From JBPEXY01 sp052031065 (lineage in GTDB: Bacteria > Pseudomonadota > Gammaproteobacteria > Immundisolibacterales > Immundisolibacteraceae), in contig JBPEXY010000118.1 in NCBI GenBank assembly GCA_052031065.1, positions 1 through 5,244 on the forward strand: a stretch of DNA of 5,244 nucleotides, written 5' to 3'. Numbering within the stretch: the stretch's first letter is position 1; every line of letters begins with the position of its first letter. Shown in pieces: positions 1 to 4,916 of this stretch. The position numbers and the translations under genes are program-made. The notes beneath the pieces are model-generated. The model did not search any database. It saw only the letters and a list, made by a program, of their open reading frames with translations, and was not told where the DNA came from.

Positions 1-111
1 CTGCGTGCACTGCTGCAGAGATCAATGGTCAGTAAAAATGAGGCTGCGATCATTCGTGGCATTTGCAATGCTGCCCAGGGGCGCAAGTCGCGCAAGGAGC
101 AGAAAGAGTAA
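1..111 (+). CDS. trmJ: Partial C-terminus of TrmJ-like tRNA (Cm32/Um32) 2'-O-methyltransferase
   Basis: An open frame runs from the window edge to TAA at 109-111 and gives the last 36 residues of a protein that starts outside. The piece contains LRALLQRS followed by KNEAAIIRGICNAAQ. This resembles the C-terminal extension of gammaproteobacterial TrmJ, where a pattern of the type LRRLFNRA...ELNILRGIL follows the SPOUT methyltransferase domain. TrmJ methylates the 2'-hydroxyl of nucleotide 32 in the anticodon loop of several tRNAs. The catalytic SPOUT domain is not in the window, so the call rests on this short tail and on position: trmJ directly precedes cysE in Pseudomonas and relatives. Its TAA shares its last base with the cysE ATG, and the cysE ribosome binding site lies inside its last codons. 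That implies one transcript and coupled translation. Confidence 0.68.
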   Translation: MRALLQRSMVSKNEAAIIRGICNAAQGRKSRKEQKE

Positions 112-848
112 TGTTCACACAGATCAAAGAAGACATCGCCAGCGTTTTTGACCGCGACCCAGCGGCACGAACGACGCTCGAGGTACTTACCCTCTACCCC
201 GGACTCCACGCTATCTGGCTGCATAGAATCGGCAACTGGCTCTGGCAACGTAACCTGTACTGGCTGGGGCGCTTCGTCTCCCATATCGCCCGCTTTATCA
301 CTGGCATTGAAATTCATCCCGGTGCCACTATCGGCAGACGATTTTTTATTGACCATGGTATGGGGGTGGTAATCGGTGAAACTGCGGAAATCGGCGATGA
401 TTGCACCCTGTATCACGGTGTCACCCTCGGTGGCACGAGTTGGCAGAAAGGCAAACGCCACCCCACTCTGCAAAATGATGTGGTAGTCGGTGCCGGGGCT
501 AAAATCCTGGGCCCCATCACCATTGAGGATGGCGGACGGGTAGGCTCTAACTCTGTGGTGACCAAAAGCGTTGCAGCTGGCGTAACCGTTGTCGGTATTC
601 CGGCTCACCCAATCCATGCAGAGAAAAGCCAGGGGAACATGACCGAACCACCCCAGGCAATCGGTTTTGCCGCCTACGGCCAGGCTACCGATGATGGTGA
701 CCCGGTCAGTCACTCCATCGAAACGATCCTCGAACACATCACCGCAGTGGATCTACAAATCAAACAAATGTGTAAATCGCTGGACGAAATTGGCGCTCAC
801 GTCGACATGCCCGACCTGCCCCACATGAGCCGTGTCGAAGAAGATTAA
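111..848 (+). CDS. cysE: Serine O-acetyltransferase CysE (short form)
   Basis: CysE transfers acetyl from acetyl-CoA to L-serine, giving O-acetylserine, the carbon acceptor for cysteine synthesis in the cytosol. The protein is 245 residues with start MFTQIKEDI. A short alpha-helical N-terminal domain (about 1-60) lacks the long extension of the 273-residue E. coli enzyme. A left-handed beta-helix of hexapeptide repeats follows (about 66-170). The catalytic histidine is H82 in IDHGMG. E67 in GIEIHP stands where E. coli has the partner Asp143, as in Pseudomonas CysE. GETAEIGDD, VTLGGTSW and KGKRHP are family motifs. The tail ends in RVEED rather than isoleucine, so classical docking into the CysK active site is not expected. 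ATG 111 is chosen because it overlaps the upstream stop, has AAGGAG at 94-99 and matches homologue starts. A longer frame open from 63 would only add residues overlapping trmJ. Confidence 0.95.
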   Translation: MFTQIKEDIASVFDRDPAARTTLEVLTLYPGLHAIWLHRIGNWLWQRNLYWLGRFVSHIARFITGIEIHPGATIGRRFFIDHGMGVVIGETAEIGDDCTLYHGVTLGGTSWQKGKRHPTLQNDVVVGAGAKILGPITIEDGGRVGSNSVVTKSVAAGVTVVGIPAHPIHAEKSQGNMTEPPQAIGFAAYGQATDDGDPVSHSIETILEHITAVDLQIKQMCKSLDEIGAHVDMPDLPHMSRVEED

Positions 849-909
849 AGCTGCAGCAGGCCGCCGACACGATTTCTCAAAATCTGAGTCCCTCACTGGT
901 ACTCGGTGC

Positions 910-937
910 AGGAGTTCGCATGTGCTGCCATGACTGA
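910..937 (+). promoter_or_regulatory. Possible Cys-Cys leader mini-ORF (MCCHD) overlapping the desulfurase start
   Basis: AGGAG at 910-914 is the only good ribosome binding site before the cysteine desulfurase. It sits 15 bases from the desulfurase ATG at 930, which is too far for efficient use. It is 5 bases from an out-of-frame ATG at 920. That ATG opens a five-codon frame, ATG TGC TGC CAT GAC TGA, which reads MCCHD and stops at 935-937, just past the desulfurase start. The sequence facts are direct. A role in cysteine-sensitive translation or reinitiation is inference, and a frame this short could be chance. Confidence 0.3.
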
Positions 938-2042
938 GCCGTTGAGCTATTTTGATTACGCCGCTTCCACTCCGGTGGATCCCGCGGTCATCGCGCAGAT
1001 GCAGGTAGCACTGGCTGACCTTTATGCCAACGTCAGCAGCAACCATTCAGCGGCCCAACCGGTACGACAGGCAGAACAACTTGCGCGAGAACAGGTCGCC
1101 TCTCTGGTCGGCGCTGTTGCAGAATCGATTCTCTGGACTTCCGGCGCGACCGAATCGAACAATCTGGCGATCTTCGGCGTCTGCGACTTTTATCGTCGCC
1201 GCGGCAACCATTTAATCTGCTCTGCGACGGAGCATAGCTCAGTTCTAACGCCAATGCGTCAACTGGAAAAGGACGGATACGAACTGACTGTTTTAACTCC
1301 AGACAGTGAAGGGCTGGTGCAGCCAGAGCAACTACAGGAAGCACTCCGGGAAGAGACCATCCTGGTATCGATCCACCATGCAAACAACGAAACCGGCGTG
1401 CTTCAGGATATTCCAGCGCTTGCAGAACGGTTACGCGGAACTTCTACCCTGCTGCATGTCGACGCAGCTCAAAGCGCTGGCAAAACTGCCATCTCAGTCG
1501 ATGAGCTGGGTTGCGACCTGCTGTCACTGTCAGCCCACAAAATGTACGGTCCCAAGGGTATTGGAGCCCTCTATATCCGGCGAAAACCGCGTGTACAGCT
1601 AACCCCGCTTTTTTACGGTGGCGGGCAACAACAGGCCCTACGCCCCGGTACGCTGCCTACCCACCAGATCATCGGCTTTGGTCGCGCTGCCGACATCGCC
1701 AATCAGCAAATGGTCAGCGAACAGGAGCAGCTCTGGCAGTTTCATCGAGCCTTGTTAGCCGGGATCAATTCATTTCAGCTCAATGGCCATAGCCACCAGC
1801 GCCTGCCGGGAATCATCAACCTGAGCCACACCGATTCACAATACGATCCTGTGAAGGACCTTACGTCATTTGCACTGGCAAACGGCGCGGCCTGTAACTC
1901 CAGCCAGCCGGGTCCCTCCCATGTGCTGCGGGCGATGGGGCGCGACGCCTCGAACGCCGCTCACGCACTGCGAATCAGCTTTGGCCGATTCACCACTAAG
2001 GACGAGATTCACCGTCTCGGCACCGCCCTGTCGAAGCTGTGA
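930..2042 (+). CDS. Class I cysteine desulfurase, NifS/IscS family, short C-terminus
   Basis: This PLP enzyme converts L-cysteine to alanine and leaves a persulfide on its own cysteine for Fe-S cluster assembly or other sulfur transfer. The 370-residue protein shows the fold-type I aminotransferase class V pattern: YFDYAASTPVDP (7-18), SGATESNN (71-78), H102 in TEHSSV stacking on PLP, ANNETG (151-156), D178 and Q181 in HVDAAQSAGK, and the PLP lysine K204 in SAHKMYGPKG. C322 in GAACNSSQPGPS is the persulfide cysteine, in a loop of the same length as in E. coli IscS (class I). It stops about 30 residues short of IscS and so lacks the C-terminal tail used to dock IscU. The usual GNPSS motif near residue 34 is ANVSS. 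ATG 930 matches homologue starts; an in-frame GTG at 906 has no ribosome binding site. It follows cysE by 81 bases. Which acceptor it serves is unknown, so I give no symbol. Confidence 0.9.
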   Translation: MTEPLSYFDYAASTPVDPAVIAQMQVALADLYANVSSNHSAAQPVRQAEQLAREQVASLVGAVAESILWTSGATESNNLAIFGVCDFYRRRGNHLICSATEHSSVLTPMRQLEKDGYELTVLTPDSEGLVQPEQLQEALREETILVSIHHANNETGVLQDIPALAERLRGTSTLLHVDAAQSAGKTAISVDELGCDLLSLSAHKMYGPKGIGALYIRRKPRVQLTPLFYGGGQQQALRPGTLPTHQIIGFGRAADIANQQMVSEQEQLWQFHRALLAGINSFQLNGHSHQRLPGIINLSHTDSQYDPVKDLTSFALANGAACNSSQPGPSHVLRAMGRDASNAAHALRISFGRFTTKDEIHRLGTALSKL

Positions 2043-2050
2043 ACCGTCAC

Positions 2051-2079
2051 GGTAACCGGCCACTGCTACCGGTTTCACC
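2051..2079 (+). repeat. Stem-loop after the desulfurase gene
   Basis: GGTAACCGG (2051-2059) can pair with CCGGTTTCACC (2069-2079) with a two-base bulge and a nine-base loop, starting nine bases after the desulfurase stop. No T-run follows, so it is not a classical intrinsic terminator. It may stabilise the 3' end or slow polymerase. Confidence 0.35.
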
Positions 2080-2160
2080 ACTAGAACTCATCGCTGTTAC
2101 TCCATGCTAGGTCACAACTCCGCCAGCCATTCAGCCAAACCGCTTTTGGCGCCGGGAGTT

Positions 2161-2169
2161 TGCTATATT
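2161..2169 (+). promoter_or_regulatory. Extended -10 promoter candidate for the reductase gene
   Basis: TGCTATATT at 2161-2169 matches the extended -10 consensus TGnTATAAT with one mismatch. The region at -35 distance (about 2141-2146) is poor, as is common for extended -10 promoters. Transcription would start near 2176 and give a leader of about 100 bases before the ATG at 2278. The leader contains the paired hairpins at 2229-2261. Confidence 0.42.
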
Positions 2170-2228
2170 TTCGGACTGCAGCGGTACCGACGTCAGCCAC
2201 GCTCAACCTGTGTGCATGCGGGTAGCGG

Positions 2229-2261
2229 GTCAGTAATAGCCGGACTGACTTTCCGGTTTTT
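2229..2261 (+). terminator. Terminator-like hairpin with competing upstream hairpin in the leader
   Basis: CCGGA (2240-2244) pairs with TCCGG (2252-2256) around a seven-base loop. Five T residues follow at once (2257-2261), which is the form of an intrinsic terminator. The stem can be lengthened by A-T and G-T pairs on the outside. A second hairpin, GTCAGT (2229-2234) with ACTGAC (2244-2249), uses bases of the first stem and loop, so the two cannot form together. The ribosome binding site begins two bases after the T-run. It could end read-through from the upstream operon or act as an attenuator for the reductase. The stems are short, so confidence is limited. Confidence 0.38.
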
Positions 2262-2277
2262 CAGGAGGAGTAAAGCA

Positions 2278-3279
2278 ATGCGCGTAATCGTTCTTGGGGC
2301 CGGTGGACTGGGGTCGGTATTCGGTGGTCGTTTTGCTCAGCAGGGCGCTGATGTCACGCTAGTGGCCAGACCCGCCCATGCTGACGCAATCAACAGTAAC
2401 GGTCTACGCATTAGCGGAGTTAAAGGCGATTCGAGCATCTCTAACATCCGTGCTGTGAGCACCCCGGAGCAGGCCGAAGGTGACTTTGATTACCTGATCC
2501 TCGGTGTCAAAAGCAAGGACACAGCGACTGCAATCGCGGGTGCAGAGGCGCTTACCGGTCGCATTGGTACCGCCTGCTCGTTTCAGAACAACATTACCAA
2601 GGAACAGGAGCTGGCGGATTGGCTGGGCGCCGATCATGTGATCGGTTTTGCCACCATCGAAGCTGCAGTGATGGTCGAGCCTGGTCATGTCGAACACAAT
2701 TTCACCCTGCCACTGACCACCTATTTCGGCGAGCTTGACGGCACCATCACCCCGCGCGTGGAGTCTATTGTCGATATCTGCAATGCAGCAGAGATCCCAA
2801 CCAAAGCGATGACCAACATCAAGCAGGTGATGTGGGAAAAGGTCACTCAAATCGCCAATGCTGCCGGCTGGTCTGTCAGTGCTCTGGCCGGCAATAATGA
2901 CCTGTTTATGGGCGAAGGGATGATGGTGCGTGAAGGCGCCGAGCATTATGTTCAATACGCTCGAGAACTGATCTCTGTATACAAGGCGCTGGGTTATTCG
3001 CCAGAGAATTTCTTTGCCCCCGTTTCACGACTGAAAGAACTTGATAGCGGCGCCTTTGATGAAGCCGTCAAGACGGTTATGGAGATCGGTGCTGGTATGC
3101 AGGCATCCGGTTTCAAGGGCCGCACATCGATGCACGAGGACGTGGTGCGTGGGCGCAAAACCGAGGTCGAAGAGACTATTGGGCCATTTGTTCACAAAGC
3201 ACGCGAGCTCGGCATTGCAGTGCCAACCGTCGAAGCGGTCTACCGCATCGTCAAGGTCCTCGACAACTATCTCGACTGA
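2278..3279 (+). CDS. Ketopantoate reductase-like oxidoreductase (ApbA/PanE family), atypical active site
   Basis: This is a 333-residue NAD(P)-dependent oxidoreductase of the ApbA/PanE family. True PanE reduces 2-dehydropantoate to pantoate for coenzyme A synthesis. The N-terminal Rossmann domain has GAGGLG at 7-12, basic R31 after the second strand, and K78 in GVKSK. N104 in FQNN matches the conserved Asn98 of E. coli PanE, but the following Gly is Asn. The C-terminal domain keeps the catalytic Lys as K188 in MWEKV, S284 in RTSMHED and E296 in KTEVEE. The asparagines four and eight residues after the Lys (E. coli Asn180 and Asn184) are I192 and A196. The Lys-to-Glu spacing is 108, against 80 in E. 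coli. The substrate may therefore not be ketopantoate. ATG 2278 is preferred over the longer open frame from 2104 because AGGAGGAG (2263-2270) lies seven bases upstream and the Rossmann strand starts there. Confidence 0.85.
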   Translation: MRVIVLGAGGLGSVFGGRFAQQGADVTLVARPAHADAINSNGLRISGVKGDSSISNIRAVSTPEQAEGDFDYLILGVKSKDTATAIAGAEALTGRIGTACSFQNNITKEQELADWLGADHVIGFATIEAAVMVEPGHVEHNFTLPLTTYFGELDGTITPRVESIVDICNAAEIPTKAMTNIKQVMWEKVTQIANAAGWSVSALAGNNDLFMGEGMMVREGAEHYVQYARELISVYKALGYSPENFFAPVSRLKELDSGAFDEAVKTVMEIGAGMQASGFKGRTSMHEDVVRGRKTEVEETIGPFVHKARELGIAVPTVEAVYRIVKVLDNYLD

Positions 3280-3319
3280 TATCAACCAACCTGATCTGTA
3301 TCGACAACCGGCCTGGTAA

Positions 3320-3616
3320 CCGCGATCACTAAGATTAGTCGAATTCCCGCCTGCTGAAATCTGTGACATACCCGATCAGCTGATTCGCTTACCAGCACAC
3401 CTTGGCGATAGAGGTGTTGGGTTTCTGGCCAAGGCAGCGGTCGTCGAGGAGGTGGCTTGTGCAGCCCCCGCGCTTTCGCTGCAGGTGATTCAACAGACGA
3501 TGACCTGCCCGTATACCATTTACGCTGATGGTAGCGACCAGTAATCCACCCCTGACCTGCTCAACGGCAATACCATTGGACTCTGGTCGTTAACCGACGC
3601 GGGCGTAGGTAGCTGA
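3320..3616 (+). pseudogene. Acyl-CoA dehydrogenase N-terminal fragment with in-frame stops
   Basis: One frame starting after TAA 3317-3319 reads through RLPAHLGDRGVGF, AAVVEEVACAAPALSLQV and YADGSDQ. It meets TAA at 3542-3544, then continues in the same frame as TPDLLNGNTIGLWSLTDAGVGS before TGA at 3614-3616. In acyl-CoA dehydrogenases the order IPeeyGG-G, EEla-a-pslsl, yGseeQk-k-LPdLlsGe-iG-walTEp-aGSD is typical, so the match continues across the internal stop. There is no usable start codon or ribosome binding site. The glycine pair of YGG is GD, and the remaining roughly 260 residues of a normal enzyme of about 380 are missing. This is a dead remnant. It fills most of the gap between the reductase and arfB. 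The assignment is by motif recall, not alignment. Confidence 0.6.
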
Positions 3617-3617
3617 A

Positions 3618-3734
3618 GACTTGTTACAGTATGATCAGGCAGAGATCAGCGAGCTTGTCGATGAGAGCATTGTTCAGGCGAGGGCTTTAACCTGCTCCCC
3701 TGGCATCGCAGGTTTTTCACCACGGGCATCCATT
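3618..3734 (+). pseudogene. Possible histidine kinase-like coding debris fused in frame to arfB
   Basis: The arfB frame is open upstream of its probable start back to TAG 3606-3608. It reads EISELVDESIVQARALT around 3642-3692. ArfB proteins do not carry this. The stretch resembles the helix of some sensor histidine kinases that reads ELLDEaI-qaRsLT-eLSPP. The downstream SPP motif is absent and no start is evident. It directly follows the acyl-CoA dehydrogenase remnant, so it may be more decayed coding sequence. The resemblance is short and uncertain. Confidence 0.22.
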
Positions 3735-4145
3735 TTGCGAATCACCGCCAACCTGACCATTCCGGACGACGAAATAGAGCTTTCAGCGATCAGAGCTCAG
3801 GGAGCGGGCGGTCAGAACGTCAACAAGGTCGCCACTGCGATTCACCTGCGGTTTGATATCCCCAGAAGCTCCCTTCCTGAAGAGATCAAAAGCCGGCTGT
3901 TTGAACAAAAACAGCGGTTCATCTCCGCCAGCGGCGTGCTGATTATTAAATCTCAGCGTTTTCGCACCCAGGAACGCAACCGTCAGGATGCCCTGGAACG
4001 CTTCAGTCAAACCATTCAGTCTGCGCTGGTCAGCAAAAAGCGCCGCTTACCAACCCGCCCGACCCGCGGGTCGCAGGACAAGCGACTGAAAAGCAAGACG
4101 TCGCGGGGACGCACCAAGGAACTTCGACGAAAGGTCACCGAATAA
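3735..4145 (+). CDS. arfB: Alternative ribosome-rescue factor ArfB (peptidyl-tRNA hydrolase)
   Basis: ArfB (YaeJ) enters the empty A site of ribosomes stalled on truncated mRNA. Its basic tail sits in the mRNA channel and its GGQ loop hydrolyses peptidyl-tRNA. The 136-residue product has the release-factor-like domain with AIRAQGAGGQNVNK (GGQ at 25-27), then TAIHLRFDI, LIIKSQRFRTQERNR, and a lysine/arginine-rich C-terminal tail that includes KKRRLPTRPTRGS and SKTSRGRTKELRRK. E. coli ArfB is 140 residues with GGQ at 26-28. The start is not certain. TTG 3735 (or ATT 3732) gives the family length, but the ribosome binding site is weak and no ATG is in place. The frame also stays open upstream through unrelated residues from TTG 3621. 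It stands alone, without a neighbour of related function. Confidence 0.9.
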   Translation: MRITANLTIPDDEIELSAIRAQGAGGQNVNKVATAIHLRFDIPRSSLPEEIKSRLFEQKQRFISASGVLIIKSQRFRTQERNRQDALERFSQTIQSALVSKKRRLPTRPTRGSQDKRLKSKTSRGRTKELRRKVTE

Positions 4146-4151
4146 AATCAC

Positions 4152-4203
4152 CTACCTGTTATTACCAGATCAGGCAGCGGCCCATAGCCTGGTTAAGAGG
4201 TAG
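4152..4203. repeat. Nested inverted repeat between convergent genes
   Basis: CTACCT (4152-4157) is complementary to AGGTAG (4198-4203). Inside it, ACCAG (4164-4168) is complementary to CTGGT (4189-4193). Together they could fold a long interrupted hairpin in the gap between arfB (plus strand) and the DUF6122 gene (minus strand). This is a suitable place for a bidirectional terminator, but there is no T-run on either side. Confidence 0.3.
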
Positions 4204-4245
4204 TCGATCAAGCCGACTCGGCGGGTACCCAGTGGCCACCCATTG

Positions 4246-4587
4246 TTACCAGACCGCCCAGACGCCAAGATTGAGTCGACAGTCAACAGAATCCAGCGCC
4301 ATATGCAGCAGCAACCCGACGCCAGCCCAGCGTAACGGGGCAATCAGGCAGCAGAGCATATAGGCAGATAATGCCAGCTTGTCATGCAGAGGATGGAACC
4401 CGATACTGCAACGAAGCGGGTCGTAGATAGGCGTCGCCAGCAGATGATCAAGATCTACCACCATGGTTGCGATCATCACCAGATAGCGTGTTCGATCGAC
4501 ACGCCGGCGCCTGGAACAGCGGGCGTAGGTCAAACCTGGCAGCAGCACCAGGGCGGGGAGCAGAAAATGAAGCGCTATATGGGCCAC
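4246..4587 (-). CDS. DUF6122-type small integral membrane protein
   Basis: The product is 113 residues, read on the minus strand from GTG 4587-4585. It has hydrophobic stretches near 5-20, 36-46, 72-84 and 88-98, so it is probably an inner-membrane protein with three or four segments. Conserved polar residues lie between them: H3 and H7, D45/D47/H48 in VVDLDHLL, D56 and C60 in YDPLRCSIGF, H65 and H68 in FHPLH, H95 and D99 in LLLHMALD, and D102/C103. This His/Asp pattern is what I recall of DUF6122. It resembles membrane metal-dependent hydrolases of the YdjM type, but the function is unknown. GTG 4587 is chosen because GGAG lies 9 bases before it (within GGAGAG) and the family begins near that histidine. 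An open frame continues up to TTG 4638 without support. The preceding minus-strand gene ends four bases upstream. Confidence 0.8.
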   Translation of the reverse strand: MAHIALHFLLPALVLLPGLTYARCSRRRRVDRTRYLVMIATMVVDLDHLLATPIYDPLRCSIGFHPLHDKLALSAYMLCCLIAPLRWAGVGLLLHMALDSVDCRLNLGVWAVW

Positions 4588-4591
4588 CGTT

Positions 4592-4855
4592 TCACTCTCC
4601 GATGGAGTCGCGGCAAAGGTTTTTGTTCTGCGGAACAACCATCACCATCCATCCGCCATCTGGATCAACCATAGCCTGACCTGCTAACCAACGAGGATAA
4701 GTGCCCTGCACCACTCGCCCCGAACCAGATCGCACGATACGACGCGCCTTGAGCTTGATAGAATAGCGCCAACCAGCGGCCAGCACCTGGGCAACGAAGA
4801 GCAATTGAACTGAATCACGGCCCGCTGATCCAACTATTGTTAACAGGCGAACCAC
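4592..4855 (-). CDS. Hypothetical 87-residue protein upstream of the DUF6122 gene
   Basis: A minus-strand frame from GTG 4855 to TGA 4594-4592 encodes 87 residues. I do not recognise the family. The middle reads RYSIKLKARRIVRSGSGRVV, then GTYPRWLAGQAM, then VDPDGGWMVMVVP. This is a basic strand-rich pattern that looks like real protein rather than a shadow frame. There are no membrane segments or cysteine motifs apart from one Cys near the end. The TGA lies four bases before the GTG of the DUF6122 gene, and the latter's GGAGAG ribosome binding site is inside the last codons, which fits translational coupling. The frame closes with TAG just upstream of GTG 4855, so no longer start exists. A weak TAGGG precedes the start. 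It is transcribed away from the iscA-like gene. It could be a truncated gene. Confidence 0.45.
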   Translation of the reverse strand: MVRLLTIVGSAGRDSVQLLFVAQVLAAGWRYSIKLKARRIVRSGSGRVVQGTYPRWLAGQAMVDPDGGWMVMVVPQNKNLCRDSIGE

Positions 4856-4866
4856 AGTACCCTAAT
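4837..4866 (+). promoter_or_regulatory. Weak sigma70-like promoter candidate for the iscA-like gene
   Basis: TTGTTA (4837-4842) and CCTAAT (4861-4866) are separated by 18 bases in the gap between the divergent minus-strand gene and the iscA-like gene. The -10 match is poor. Some promoter is expected here because the upstream gene points the other way. Confidence 0.22.
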
Positions 4867-4887
4867 CCGTTTTCACCACTACTCATT

Positions 4888-4901
4888 AGTTAACCATAAC
4901 T
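4888..4901. promoter_or_regulatory. Inverted repeat AGTTA-N4-TAACT before the iscA-like gene
   Basis: AGTTAACCATAACT has perfect five-base arms around ACCA. It lies 15 bases before the iscA-like ATG and just ahead of its ribosome binding site (AGGA at 4903-4906). It could be a dimeric repressor operator. It does not match the IscR type 1 or type 2 site patterns I know, so the binder is unknown. Confidence 0.28.
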
Positions 4902-4916
4902 CAGGACGAGCACCAG

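Noticed and set aside
148..372. Open frame of 74 codons inside cysE (plus strand)
   Set aside because: Lies within a well-supported cysE in another frame, has no family-like motifs, and is a shadow.
871..884. GATTT-CTCA-AAATC hairpin between cysE and the desulfurase gene
   Set aside because: Five A/T-rich pairs with no T-run; too weak to call a terminator or regulator.
906..929. GTG 906 as the desulfurase start
   Set aside because: No ribosome binding site precedes it, and desulfurases begin only a few residues before the YxDYAAxTP motif, which fits ATG 930.
753..1046. Minus-strand frame across the cysE/desulfurase junction
   Set aside because: Overlaps both strong genes, has no recognisable domain and no clear ribosome binding site.
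930..2042. DndA-type desulfurase of a DNA phosphorothioation system
   Set aside because: No dndBCDE-like or restriction genes are nearby, and the trmJ-cysE context favours an Fe-S or general sulfur role.
2404..2955. 183-codon minus-strand frame inside the reductase gene
   Set aside because: It is long but antisense to a clear ApbA/PanE-family protein, with low-complexity His/Asp content typical of a reverse shadow.
4211..4235. Short palindromes GGGTACCC and GTGGCCAC after arfB
   Set aside because: Eight-base palindromes of this kind are common by chance, and neither is followed by a T-run.
4384..4679. Plus-strand frames opposite the DUF6122 gene
   Set aside because: The minus-strand product carries the conserved DLDH, RCSIGFHPLH and HMALD motifs, and the plus-strand frames show none.
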